Shown here: piece after piece, positions 25,229 to 35,269 of the stretch
Numbering within the stretch: the first letter of the stretch is position 1
Layout: each line of letters starts with the position of its first letter
Origin: Natronospira bacteriovora
GTDB lineage: Bacteria; Pseudomonadota; Gammaproteobacteria; Natronospirales; Natronospiraceae
DNA: 64,000 nt
NCBI RefSeq assembly: GCF_030848495.1
Contig: NZ_JAVDDT010000009.1
Location: forward strand, 24,048-88,047
Direction of reading: 5' to 3'
Translations under genes and position numbers: made by a program
The notes under the pieces: model-generated
The model's input: the letters and a program-made list of their open reading frames with translations, nothing else
What the model was told of the DNA's origin: nothing
Databases searched by the model: none

Positions 25229-25372
25229 CTCCGGAACCATCCCCCGGATTCGGCATCCAATGACCCCGCCGGCTACCGTGTCTGTGGTAGGATTTGACGG
25301 TAAACCAGCCTCACACGGCTGGGCTGACCGTTTGCCAGCAACCCATCATCCGAAGATCGGAGATCAAAAATC

Positions 25373-26047
25373 ATGCGCACGACCCGTGAGAACCCGTACG
25401 AAGCCATCAGTCGCCAGGAATCCGCCCTGGCAAGCAACAAGGTGCTCCGGAATACCTATGCCCTGCTCTCCATGACGCTGCTCTGGGCCGCCATGGTGGC
25501 GGGTGTGGCCATGATGCTGAATCTGCCCCACCCCGGCATGCTGATTACCCTGGCCGGCTTCTTCGGCCTGCTGTTCCTGACCCACAAGACCGCGGACAGC
25601 GCCTTTGGCCTGGTCTCCGTGTTCCTGTTCACGGGCTTCCTGGGGTACACCCTGGGCCCGATCGTCAGCGCCTACATGCAGTTCCTGCCCAATGGGGGTC
25701 AGGTGGTGGCCATGGCGCTGGGCGGTACCGGTGCGATCTTCCTGGGCCTGTCCGCCTATGCCCTGAGCAGCCGCAAGGACTTCAGCTTCATGGGCGGATT
25801 CCTGTTCGTCGGCATCCTGACCGCCTTCCTGGCGGGTATTGCGGCTTGGGCTTTCTCCATGCCCGGCCTGTCGCTAGCGGTTTCGGCCATGTTCGTCCTG
25901 TTGATGTCCGGCCTGATCCTTTTCGAAACCAGCCGTATCATCCATGGCGGTGAAACCAACTACATTCGGGCCACCGTCACGCTGTTCGTGAGCATCTACA
26001 ACCTGTTCCTGAGTCTGCTTCACCTGCTCGGCTTTGCCAACGACTGA
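25373..26047 (+). CDS. Bax inhibitor-1 (BI-1/YccA) family membrane protein
   Basis: A 224-residue inner-membrane protein with seven hydrophobic helices and a short charged N-terminus. The final segments (FETSRIIHGGETNYIRATVTLFVSIYNLFLSLLHLLG, read as the family's C-terminal signature) match YccA/BI-1 proteins. In E. coli YccA binds and modulates the FtsH protease; that function is inferred by homology. The start codon has GGAGA upstream and a strong terminator follows the gene. Confidence 0.92.
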   Translation: MRTTRENPYEAISRQESALASNKVLRNTYALLSMTLLWAAMVAGVAMMLNLPHPGMLITLAGFFGLLFLTHKTADSAFGLVSVFLFTGFLGYTLGPIVSAYMQFLPNGGQVVAMALGGTGAIFLGLSAYALSSRKDFSFMGGFLFVGILTAFLAGIAAWAFSMPGLSLAVSAMFVLLMSGLILFETSRIIHGGETNYIRATVTLFVSIYNLFLSLLHLLGFAND

Positions 26048-26074
26048 GCCGCAAGGCCAGGCGCACGAAACCCG

Positions 26075-26103
26075 GCCGGCCCTTATCGAGGGCCGGCTTT
26101 TTT
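26075..26103 (+). terminator. Rho-independent terminator after BI-1 gene
   Basis: An 8-bp perfect stem (GCCGGCCC / GGGCCGGC) with a 7-nt loop is followed by six T. Confidence 0.9.
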
Positions 26104-26176
26104 GTCCCAGGCGGGAAATCAGCTGGTAAACTCGGTTCATTCCCATTCATTTCGACACCAAAAATAAAGCGGCATC

Positions 26177-27064
26177 ATGGCAAAGCGAAAAGGACAACAC
26201 GGCAAACGCGGCGGCTCGACCGCCAAATCCGCCCAGCGCAGAAAACGCCAGCCCGACCGGCCGGTACTGGGCCTTGCCCTGCTGGGCATGCTCATCACCC
26301 TCTACCTGACAGTAACCGCCTCCACCAGCGCCGGTCTGCCCCTGTGCGCCGAAGGCTCTGCCTGTGACATCATCCAGGGCAGCCGCTGGTCCACTCTGTT
26401 CGGTATTCCGGTGGCGCTGTTCGGCTTTCTCACCTACGGCCTGATTGCCTTTGTCAGCTTCGAGATGAAACCCACCCTGCGCCGCTGGCGCTGGCAGTGG
26501 GCGGTGAGCCTGATTGGCCTGACCGTTAGCCTCTATCTCACCGCCCTGGGGCTATATCATCTTCAGGCGGTCTGCCTGTGGTGTCTGGCCTCCCTGGCAG
26601 TCATCACCGCCATCTTCATCTGGCTCACCGTGCGGCGCCCCGAAGCCGCCCCCGGCCGCCCCTGGAAGGACTGGCTGATCAATACCGGTGCCGCCGCCCT
26701 GGTCGTCGTGGGCGTGATGCAACTGCACTACAGCAATCTGCTGAGCCCCGGGTTCGGCCGGGCGGATCCCCAGCTGCAGGCCCTGGCCACCCACCTCGCC
26801 GAGCAGGATGCCCGTTTCTTCGGTGCCTCCTGGTGTCCGGCCTGCCAGCAGCAGAAGGATCTCTTTGGCGCGGCTTCCGAGGAACTGCCCTATGTGGAAT
26901 GCTCACCACGGGGACGTGGCGGCCTGATGGCCAGCGTTTGCGTAACAGCCGGCATCGAGTCCTACCCGACCTGGGTCATCAACGGGCAGCGGCATGAGGG
27001 CGTGCTGGAACCGGAACGCCTGGCCCGTCTCTCTGGCTTTCGCTGGGCAACAACCCAGGACTGA
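26177..27064 (+). CDS. VKOR-thioredoxin-like fusion protein
   Basis: A 295-residue inner-membrane protein. After a very basic N-terminal tail (residues 1-28), four or five helices form a vitamin-K-epoxide-reductase domain with loop cysteines C57 and C63 and the quinone-side CLWC pair C133/C136. A further helix leads to a C-terminal thioredoxin-like domain with C220-P-A-C223, and C242 and C255 beyond. Such fusions replace DsbB/DsbA: the thioredoxin part oxidises secreted proteins and the VKOR part passes electrons to quinone. A GGCCGGGCAGG hairpin at 27075-27102 follows but has no T-tract. Confidence 0.92.
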   Translation: MAKRKGQHGKRGGSTAKSAQRRKRQPDRPVLGLALLGMLITLYLTVTASTSAGLPLCAEGSACDIIQGSRWSTLFGIPVALFGFLTYGLIAFVSFEMKPTLRRWRWQWAVSLIGLTVSLYLTALGLYHLQAVCLWCLASLAVITAIFIWLTVRRPEAAPGRPWKDWLINTGAAALVVVGVMQLHYSNLLSPGFGRADPQLQALATHLAEQDARFFGASWCPACQQQKDLFGAASEELPYVECSPRGRGGLMASVCVTAGIESYPTWVINGQRHEGVLEPERLARLSGFRWATTQD

Positions 27065-27129
27065 ATACTTCCTGGGCCGGGCAGGCAATTACCTGCCCGG
27101 CCACACCGGGATAAACTGATACCCAGCTC

Positions 27130-29043
27130 ATGCAACCACTGCTCCAGCTCGACAAGCTGTCTCTCGCCTATGGCCCTCAGATTCTCCTGGATCACGCCGA
27201 CCTGACGCTGCAGGAAGGACGTCGAGTGGCGCTTCTGGGCCGCAATGGTGCCGGCAAATCCACCCTGATGCGAGTGATTGCCGGGCAACTCAATCCTGAC
27301 GACGGTTCCCTCTGGTGCCGCCCGGGCCTGCGTCTGGCCTATCTGGAACAGCCCCTGCCGGAAGCCGAATCATTGTCCGTTACGGAGTATGTTGCCGGCG
27401 GACTGGGCAAGGAGGCCGAACTGCTGAAGCGCTATCATCAGTTGGCCCAGGACGGTAGCGAGCAGGCATTGAATGAACTGGCGCATGTCCAGCAGGAGCT
27501 GGAGGCCAGCAATGGCTGGGCGATCCAGCAGCGTATCGAGCAGACATTGACCCGCCTCGACCTGAACGGTGAGGCGTCCATGCAATCCCTCTCCGGTGGC
27601 TGGCGCCGGCGTGCCTCCCTCGCCCGTGCACTGGTCAGCGATCCAGATGTCTTGCTGCTGGACGAGCCCACCAACCATCTGGACATTCTTTCCATTGAAT
27701 GGCTTGAAGGCTTCCTGAAAGCATTTCCCGGAACCCTGTTGTTCGTAACCCACGATCGGGCGTTTCTGAGGAATCTGGCCACCGATATCCTGGAACTCGA
27801 CAGGGGCCACCTGACCCTGTGGCCGGGTGATTACGAGCAGTATGAGCGTGAGCGCGAACACCGCCTTGAAGTTGAAGCACGCCATCAAGCGGAGTTCGAC
27901 CGCAAACTGGCTCAGGAAGAGACCTGGATTCGGCAGGGCATCAAGGCCAGAAGAACTCGCAATGAAGGGCGTGTTCGCGCCCTGAAAGCCATGCGGGAAG
28001 AACGCCGCCAGCGCCGGGAGCTTCAGGGCAAGGCACGTTTCGATGTTCAGGATGCGGAACGATCTGGCAAGCTGGTGATTGAGGCTCGCGAACTGGCTCA
28101 CCGCCAGGGGCAGTGGGCGCTCAAACCGCTCGATCTTCGGGTCATGCGGGGTGACAAGCTTGCGCTGGTCGGACCCAATGGTTGCGGCAAGACCACTCTG
28201 CTGCGTCTCTTGCTCGGCGACATCGCACCCGAACAGGGAGCTGTCCGATTGGGCACCAACCTTGAAGTCGCCTATTTCGACCAGCAGCGGGCAGCACTCA
28301 AGCCCGGCATGACGCCCATCGATTTTGTCGGTGAAGGCCGGGATTTCATCAGCATCAATGGCCAGTCACGGCATGTCATCAGTTATCTGGAGGATTTCCT
28401 CTTCGCTCCGGATCAGGCGCGAGCCCCCATCGATAAACTCTCTGGCGGCGAATCAAACCGCTTGATGCTGGCACGCCTTTTCAGCCAGCCTGCCAATCTG
28501 CTGGTTCTGGACGAACCTACCAATGATCTGGATCTTGAAACCCTGGAATTGCTGGAAGACCGACTGGTCTCCTACCAGGGCACCCTGCTGGTGGTGAGCC
28601 ATGACCGTGATTTCATCGACCAGGTGGCCACCAGTGTCCTGGCCTTCGAAGGGCCGGGCGAAGTGCGTGAGTACGTGGGTGGCTACAGCGATTGGCGTGA
28701 CCAGGGTGGCTCAATGGAAACATGGTTGCAGGCGCAGCAGGCCGGTGGCACGCGAACGGTGGCTGATGACACGACCCCGCCCCGGCAGCAGACCTCGCAG
28801 AAGAAACCCGGAAAACTCAGCTACAAGCTGCAACGGGAGCTGGATGCCCTGCCGGCGGAAATCGAGGCGCTTGAAAGCCGCCTGGCGGAGCTGCAGAAAG
28901 CGGTTTCCGACCCGGCCTTCTACCAGCAGGAACAGCCTGTGGTGCGGGAACAGCTGAAAGCCATGGAAGACACCGAGATGGAACTGGAACGAAAGACCGA
29001 GCGCTGGCTGGAGCTGGAAGAGCGCAGGGAAGCAGGCCGCTGA
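27130..29043 (+). CDS. uup: Uup, ABC-F family ATPase
   Basis: A 637-residue soluble protein with two ABC ATPase domains and no membrane segments. Walker A motifs are GRNGAGKST (about residues 37-45) and GPNGCGKTT (about 349-357); the signatures are LSGGWRRR and LSGGESNR, and each half has LLDEPTNHLD or VLDEPTNDLD. The linker between the domains is strongly charged, and the C-terminal 90 residues form a coiled-coil typical of Uup rather than of EttA. ABC-F proteins act on ribosomes; Uup also affects branched DNA intermediates in E. coli. Confidence 0.93.
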   Translation: MQPLLQLDKLSLAYGPQILLDHADLTLQEGRRVALLGRNGAGKSTLMRVIAGQLNPDDGSLWCRPGLRLAYLEQPLPEAESLSVTEYVAGGLGKEAELLKRYHQLAQDGSEQALNELAHVQQELEASNGWAIQQRIEQTLTRLDLNGEASMQSLSGGWRRRASLARALVSDPDVLLLDEPTNHLDILSIEWLEGFLKAFPGTLLFVTHDRAFLRNLATDILELDRGHLTLWPGDYEQYEREREHRLEVEARHQAEFDRKLAQEETWIRQGIKARRTRNEGRVRALKAMREERRQRRELQGKARFDVQDAERSGKLVIEARELAHRQGQWALKPLDLRVMRGDKLALVGPNGCGKTTLLRLLLGDIAPEQGAVRLGTNLEVAYFDQQRAALKPGMTPIDFVGEGRDFISINGQSRHVISYLEDFLFAPDQARAPIDKLSGGESNRLMLARLFSQPANLLVLDEPTNDLDLETLELLEDRLVSYQGTLLVVSHDRDFIDQVATSVLAFEGPGEVREYVGGYSDWRDQGGSMETWLQAQQAGGTRTVADDTTPPRQQTSQKKPGKLSYKLQRELDALPAEIEALESRLAELQKAVSDPAFYQQEQPVVREQLKAMEDTEMELERKTERWLELEERREAGR

Positions 29044-29123
29044 CCTCAAGGCCCTGCCAGCCGTCAACAGAACAATTTGAGCAGAGGTTCCGGAATACCC
29101 GGCCGGCACCATTCAGTGCTTGC

Positions 29124-29567
29124 CTAGATCGTCTCCCCGCCGTAGATATAGCTGATCAGATCATCGATGGTGTGCTGCTTGTCGCGTACCACCGCTTTCG
29201 TCAAGTCCCCCGCGGACACCAGACCCACCAGCTCCTCGCCATCGAAAATAGGCAAGTGCCGAATCCGACGCTCAGTGCACAGACTCATGGCCTCACCTAC
29301 GGTCACGTCCGGACCAACAGCCATGACTTCTGTGGTCATGACCTGGGAGACCGGCAAACTGGCAGGATCACGGTTTTCGGCGACCACCTTTCGCATGAGA
29401 TCACGCTCGGTGAACAAACCACGCAGGCCGCCTTCATCCATCACGAGCACACAACCCACGTTGCCACTCACCATGGTGCGAACCGCCTCGCGAACCGTGT
29501 CATTCGGGCCGACCACCACCAGCTTGGCCGCTTTTCCCGACAGAACCGATCTCAATGTCATGTCCAT
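29124..29567 (-). CDS. Two-CBS-domain protein
   Basis: A 147-residue protein made almost entirely of a tandem pair of CBS domains (about residues 10-65 and 78-135), which usually bind adenine nucleotides and act as stand-alone sensors. The segments LFTERDLMRKV and LVGLVSAGDLTKAV are typical. The ATG at 29567 is preferred because GGGGAG lies 6 bases upstream; another ATG 21 bp earlier in frame lacks this. The target is unknown. It converges on uup. Confidence 0.87.
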   Translation of the reverse strand: MDMTLRSVLSGKAAKLVVVGPNDTVREAVRTMVSGNVGCVLVMDEGGLRGLFTERDLMRKVVAENRDPASLPVSQVMTTEVMAVGPDVTVGEAMSLCTERRIRHLPIFDGEELVGLVSAGDLTKAVVRDKQHTIDDLISYIYGGETI

Positions 29568-29621
29568 AACAAGCTCCCCGCGGTTCAATGGATGTCGCCG
29601 TCTGTCGATGCCCCTTCACCA

Positions 29622-29650
29622 ATCATAGCCCATAGTATCAGCAGCTGAAA
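29622..29650 (-). promoter_or_regulatory. Possible sigma70 promoter of the CBS gene
   Basis: On the minus strand, TTTCAG and TATGAT are separated by 17 bp. The -10 is a good match and the -35 a weak one; the leader would be about 50 nt. Confidence 0.35.
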
Positions 29651-29701
29651 TGCCTCCCCGGTGATCACAACCCTCACTCCCGGCGGTTTCGTCGATGAAT
29701 C

Positions 29702-29733
29702 AAAAAAGCCCCGCCCCTGGAAGGGGCGAGGCT
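29702..29733 (-). terminator. Rho-independent terminator of the S9 peptidase gene
   Basis: On the minus strand, AGCCTCGCCCC pairs with GGGGCGGGGCT (one U-G pair) around TTCCA, followed by six T. Confidence 0.85.
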
Positions 29734-29758
29734 GGATGGCGGCGGCAGAAAACCGCAA

Positions 29759-31786
29759 TCAGCGGGCGCCAGGCTCGGCGTAGCGGCTGATCCAGTCACG
29801 CACCGATTCATACCAGTGGATGGAATTGTTGGGCTTGAGTATCCAGTGGTTCTCATCCGGGTAATAGACCATCTTCGAATCCACACCGCGGTGTTGCAGA
29901 GTACGGAAGAGTTCGAAACCCTGCCCCACCGGCACGCGGTAGTCGAGCTGGCCGTGGATGACCAGCGAGGGAGTATCGAAGCTCTCGGCGTAGTAATGGG
30001 GCGAGAGCTCGCGATAGATGCTCGGGTCATCCCAGTAGTCGCCGAAGCGGACCGAATGCACGGCGAAGTCGGCCGACATCTGGGAATACAGGTTGTACAC
30101 CGCCGCATGGATCACCAGGGCGTTGAAGGGGTGATCACGGCCCAGCAGGATGCTGGACAGATAACCACCGTAGCTGCCGCCACCGGCGGCCATGCGATCA
30201 CTGTCGATCCAGGGCTGTTCCTTGAACCACTCGGCTGCCTTGATGGTGTCGGTGTAGGGCCGGGTGATCCAGTCCGGGTTGATGGAATCGGTGAATTCCT
30301 GCCCGAAGCCGGAGGAGCCATGGAAATTGTGCCAGGCGGTGACATAGCCCCAGGAGGCAAAGGTCTGGGCGTTCCAGCGGAAGTGGAAGCCGTCGGTGAT
30401 GCCACTGTGGGGGCCGCCGTGGATCAGCAGGAAGAGCGGGTATTCCCTGCTGCGATCGAAGCCGGGCGGATAGTGCACCCACATCTGGATTTCCTGGCCG
30501 TCGTAGCCTTCGTAGGTCACCGACTCATAGGTGCCCAGATCCACTTCGGCAAGGATATCGTCGTTGATGTCTTCCAGGCGACGGGTCTCGCCCGTCTCGG
30601 TGTCCACCAGCACGATCTGCGCCGGATGCAGGAAGCTCTCGTTGGCGGCCACCAGGCTGCCGTCCTCGGCAATACTCAAGCCACTGAAGCTGGTCTCGCC
30701 GGTGATCGGTCGCGGCGCGTCACCGTTGACGGGAATGAACCACACGCGGCGGGTGCCGGCATCGTCGATGGCGCCATAGAGGCCGCTGGCATCGGGCGCC
30801 CAGACCAGGCCATCGGCGGAGCGATCCCAGTCCTCGGTGACCACGGTCTGCTCGCCGCTTTCCAGGTCGTGCAGAACCAGACGGCGGGTGTCGGCGTAGA
30901 AACCGAGGATACGCTGCTGCGTGAAGGCCAGAGTGCGGCCATCCGGGCTGAACAGGGGGTTGCCATCCGGGGCGCGGTTGCCCTCGGTGATGTTGCGGGC
31001 GCGGTCGGAGCCGGGCTCGATCAGGAAGATGTCGTTCTTGGGCGCCACACCATCCTGAATACTGTCGGAGACAAAGGCCACCAGGCTTTCATCGGGCGCC
31101 ACATCGTAGGTGCCGGTGCCCTGAGTTGACCGGGGCAGTTCAATGCCGGCCTTGTAGGTGATGGCTTCGACATCGCCACCCTCGGCCGGAATGCGATAAA
31201 GATGGGCCTGTCGGCTTTCATCCAGCCAGTGATCGAAGTGGCTGTAGGGCAGCTCGGTCCACTCGTGGGCGGAAACATGGGACTGGCGCTCTTCCTCGAT
31301 CTTCTCCTTCATCTCGTCCCAGCCCTTGCCCGGCCAGATGCGGGTGATGAAGTAGAGGTGATCACCGACCCACTTGGGGGCGGAAACCCCGGTGGGGATA
31401 TCGGTCAGGCGGGTCGCCTCGCCGGGGCCGTCCATGGGCAGGATATAGATCTGGCCGGCCTTGTCGTCGTCACGGGCGCTGATGAAGGCCAGCTTGCGAC
31501 TGTCCGGGCTGAACACGGCCTGGCTGACGGAATTGCCGGCCTTGGTCAGGGGACGCTTGACGCCCTCTTCCCGGTCCAGCAGCCAGAGACGGGTTTCGGA
31601 TTCATCCGTGTCCACATCAAAACGGGTGCGCGGCACCACGATATGCTCGCCATTGGGTGAAATCAGGGGCGAGCCCAGACGGTCCAGATCCCAGAGCACC
31701 TCCTTGGACAGGGGGCGGTAATCGCCTGCCGTGGCGCACCCGGCAAACAGCAGGGTCAGCAGAAACAGCAAAGCCACTCTCTTCAT
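29759..31786 (-). CDS. S9 family (prolyl oligopeptidase-like) peptidase lipoprotein
   Basis: A 675-residue protein with a lipoprotein signal (lipobox FAGC, C17). Residues 30-410 form a WD40-like beta-propeller (repeated FSPDxRxLAF motifs), and residues 415-670 an alpha/beta-hydrolase catalytic domain. The triad is intact: S538 in GGGSYGGY, D615 in HGQLDYRVP and H647 in DENHW. Such enzymes (S9C, acylaminoacyl/dipeptidyl peptidase-like) cut oligopeptides in the periplasm or at the cell surface. The ATG follows a GGAGAGAG site. Its own terminator lies downstream, so it is probably monocistronic. Confidence 0.93.
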   Translation of the reverse strand: MKRVALLFLLTLLFAGCATAGDYRPLSKEVLWDLDRLGSPLISPNGEHIVVPRTRFDVDTDESETRLWLLDREEGVKRPLTKAGNSVSQAVFSPDSRKLAFISARDDDKAGQIYILPMDGPGEATRLTDIPTGVSAPKWVGDHLYFITRIWPGKGWDEMKEKIEEERQSHVSAHEWTELPYSHFDHWLDESRQAHLYRIPAEGGDVEAITYKAGIELPRSTQGTGTYDVAPDESLVAFVSDSIQDGVAPKNDIFLIEPGSDRARNITEGNRAPDGNPLFSPDGRTLAFTQQRILGFYADTRRLVLHDLESGEQTVVTEDWDRSADGLVWAPDASGLYGAIDDAGTRRVWFIPVNGDAPRPITGETSFSGLSIAEDGSLVAANESFLHPAQIVLVDTETGETRRLEDINDDILAEVDLGTYESVTYEGYDGQEIQMWVHYPPGFDRSREYPLFLLIHGGPHSGITDGFHFRWNAQTFASWGYVTAWHNFHGSSGFGQEFTDSINPDWITRPYTDTIKAAEWFKEQPWIDSDRMAAGGGSYGGYLSSILLGRDHPFNALVIHAAVYNLYSQMSADFAVHSVRFGDYWDDPSIYRELSPHYYAESFDTPSLVIHGQLDYRVPVGQGFELFRTLQHRGVDSKMVYYPDENHWILKPNNSIHWYESVRDWISRYAEPGAR

Positions 31787-31882
31787 ATCTCTCTCCGTAA
31801 AGGGATTCAGCCCCTCCCCTTCCCCCGAAAACCAGCTCGATGAGCGGTCAAAGAGTCGTTACAATATAACACTTTATCGGCT

Positions 31883-33172
<1,290 letters not shown>

Positions 33173-33201
33173 TCAGTGTGAGGTTTAAATTTGTTGTTCA
33201 A

Positions 33202-34572
33202 CTATTTGTTTTTTCGCTTGTATTCCCTGTCCAGATCGCGCAGCTGATCAAGCTTCTCCGCGATCCGGCTCTCCAGTCCGCGTGCAACCGGGCGATAGTA
33301 CTGCCGCCCTGCCAACTCGTCCGGAAAGTACTCTTCCCCGGCCGCATAGGCATCCGGCTCATCATGGGCATAGCGGTAGTCGTGACCGTAACCCAGCTCC
33401 TTCATCAGGCGGGTCGGCGCATTGCGCAGGTGCACCGGGACCTCCAGAGAGCCATGTTCACCCACATCCCGCTGGGCCGCCTTCCAGGCCATGTATACGG
33501 CATTGCTCTTGGGCGCCACCGCCAGATAGACCACCGCCTGGGCCAGGGCCAGCTCCCCTTCGGGGCTGCCCAGGCGCTCCTGGGCTTCCCAGACATTGAG
33601 CGTGAGCTGGAGAGCGCGGGGGTCGGCGTTGCCAATGTCCTCGGACGCGACACGGACCAGCCGCCGGGCAATGTACAGGGGATCACAGCCGCCGTCCAAC
33701 ATGCGGGCGAGCCAGTAGAGCGAGGCATCCGGGTCCGAGCCCCGAATGGTCTTGTGCAGTGCCGAAATCTGGTCGTAGAAATCGTCACCCCCCTTGTCGA
33801 AACGCCGACGATCGCCACCCGCCGCCGTCTCGATCACGGCCTCGGCCGTGACATTCGCCCCCGCTGGCAGACCATCAGCAACCACCTCCAGCAGGGTCAG
33901 CGCACGACGGGCATCACCATCGGCAACTTCGGCCATGGCATCCAGGGCGGCATCATCCACCTTGAGGGAAAGGCTGCCGAGTCCCTGCCTTTCATCCTGA
34001 AGGGCGCGTCTGAGCAGGGACAGCAGATCGGAATGCTCCAGGCGTCCCAGGCGATAGACACGGGCCCGTGAGAGCAGCGCGTTGTTGAGTTCGAAGGAGG
34101 GGTTTTCGGTCGTGGCCCCGATGAAGATCAGGGTGCCGTCTTCCACCCAGGGGAGGAAGGCATCCTGCTGGGCCTTGTTGAAACGGTGCACCTCGTCCAG
34201 AAACAGCAGCGTGGATCGACCCTCGTATTGCCGCCGCTGACGGGCCGCGTCCACGGCCGCGCGGACATCCTTCACGCCGGCCATGACCGCCGACAGACTG
34301 ACGAATTCGGCACCGGAGGCGGCCGCCACCATCCGGGCCAATGTTGTCTTTCCGGTTCCCGGCGGCCCCCAGAAGATCATGGAATGGGGCTTGCCACCCT
34401 CCAGAACCCGCCGCAAAGGCGCATGTTCACCCAGCAGCTTTTCCTGCCCTACCACATCGGTGGCGGTTCGAGGGCGCATGCGTTCCGCCAGTGGGGTCAG
34501 GCGGGCGTCGGAGGCAGACTCGGGGGCGTCGCCACTGGCGGCAAAATCCATCTGTTCGGGGGGGTGCTTCAC
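33202..34572 (-). CDS. rarA: RarA (MgsA), replication-associated recombination ATPase
   Basis: A 456-residue AAA+ clamp-loader-like ATPase that acts at stalled replication forks. Walker A is [12 protein letters not shown], Walker B is [16 protein letters not shown], and the sensor region [12 protein letters not shown] is typical; the C-terminal part is the helical tetramerisation domain ([17 protein letters not shown]). The assigned start is a GTG that overlaps the lolA stop codon (GTGA); the next ATG, seven codons on, is a possible alternative. Confidence 0.95.
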   Translation of the reverse strand: MKHPPEQMDFAASGDAPESASDARLTPLAERMRPRTATDVVGQEKLLGEHAPLRRVLEGGKPHSMIFWGPPGTGKTTLARMVAAASGAEFVSLSAVMAGVKDVRAAVDAARQRRQYEGRSTLLFLDEVHRFNKAQQDAFLPWVEDGTLIFIGATTENPSFELNNALLSRARVYRLGRLEHSDLLSLLRRALQDERQGLGSLSLKVDDAALDAMAEVADGDARRALTLLEVVADGLPAGANVTAEAVIETAAGGDRRRFDKGGDDFYDQISALHKTIRGSDPDASLYWLARMLDGGCDPLYIARRLVRVASEDIGNADPRALQLTLNVWEAQERLGSPEGELALAQAVVYLAVAPKSNAVYMAWKAAQRDVGEHGSLEVPVHLRNAPTRLMKELGYGHDYRYAHDEPDAYAAGEEYFPDELAGRQYYRPVARGLESRIAEKLDQLRDLDREYKRKNK

Positions 34573-35216
34573 CGCTCGATCACGTCGGTGCCTTCAGGCG
34601 GAGAGAATTGAAAGCGGCCGTCATCAATCGGCGGGTTGAGCTCGATGCTGTGGAACTCGATACGGGTGGTCTGTCCGATGTTGTCGCGCAGCTCCATCAA
34701 CTCGATGGTTTGTTCACCGATCCCGATTCGCACCGATTCGAATTCACTGTCCTGAACACGGGGAACCAGCCGCACCCAGTAAAGGCGCCCCTGGCGACCC
34801 TCGTCTTCAAGGTGAAAGCCCTCATCCAGATCCGCGGAGCCGGTCAGCAGCATGGCCGGGCTGCTGGCCAGGGTTTCATCCATGGACTGCACCGTAGCCT
34901 GTTCCAGATCGGCCTCGTAAATCCACATGCGTTCACCGTCAGCAACGATCAGCTGTTCGTAGGGGTCCGTATAGTCCCAGCGGAAACGCCCGGGGCGCTT
35001 GATCTCAACGGTCCCCGAGGACACCTCGTCCACCGTGAACTCCGAATCCAGCACGGTCTGTTCGAAACCGGCACTCAGGCTGTCCAGATTCGCCAGGGCC
35101 TGGCGCAGGCGCTCGACACCGTCATCCTGGGCACTTGCCGTCACCGGCAAAGCGATGAGCGATAGCGCCAGCAGACAGGTGGCAAGCTTCGACAGGTGGC
35201 GCAGGACATGCTTCAT
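34569..35216 (-). CDS. lolA: LolA, periplasmic lipoprotein carrier
   Basis: A 215-residue protein with an N-terminal signal peptide (about residues 1-29, ending near ASAQ) and the LolA beta-barrel half-fold, including RPGRFRWDYTDPYEQLIVADG. LolA carries lipoproteins from LolCDE in the inner membrane to LolB. Several lipoproteins in this window (the esterase and the S9 peptidase) could be clients if they carry outer-membrane sorting signals. It lies between ftsK and rarA, overlapping rarA by 4 bp. Confidence 0.94.
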   Translation of the reverse strand: MKHVLRHLSKLATCLLALSLIALPVTASAQDDGVERLRQALANLDSLSAGFEQTVLDSEFTVDEVSSGTVEIKRPGRFRWDYTDPYEQLIVADGERMWIYEADLEQATVQSMDETLASSPAMLLTGSADLDEGFHLEDEGRQGRLYWVRLVPRVQDSEFESVRIGIGEQTIELMELRDNIGQTTRIEFHSIELNPPIDDGRFQFSPPEGTDVIER

Positions 35217-35269
35217 GGATCATCCTCGATTCAGTGAAATCATCTCGGCAGGTGGCCACTTGGGCCACG

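Noticed and set aside
27075..27102. Terminator after the VKOR fusion gene
   Set aside because: The 11-bp stem is strong but no T-tract follows, so it may only be an mRNA-stabilising hairpin.
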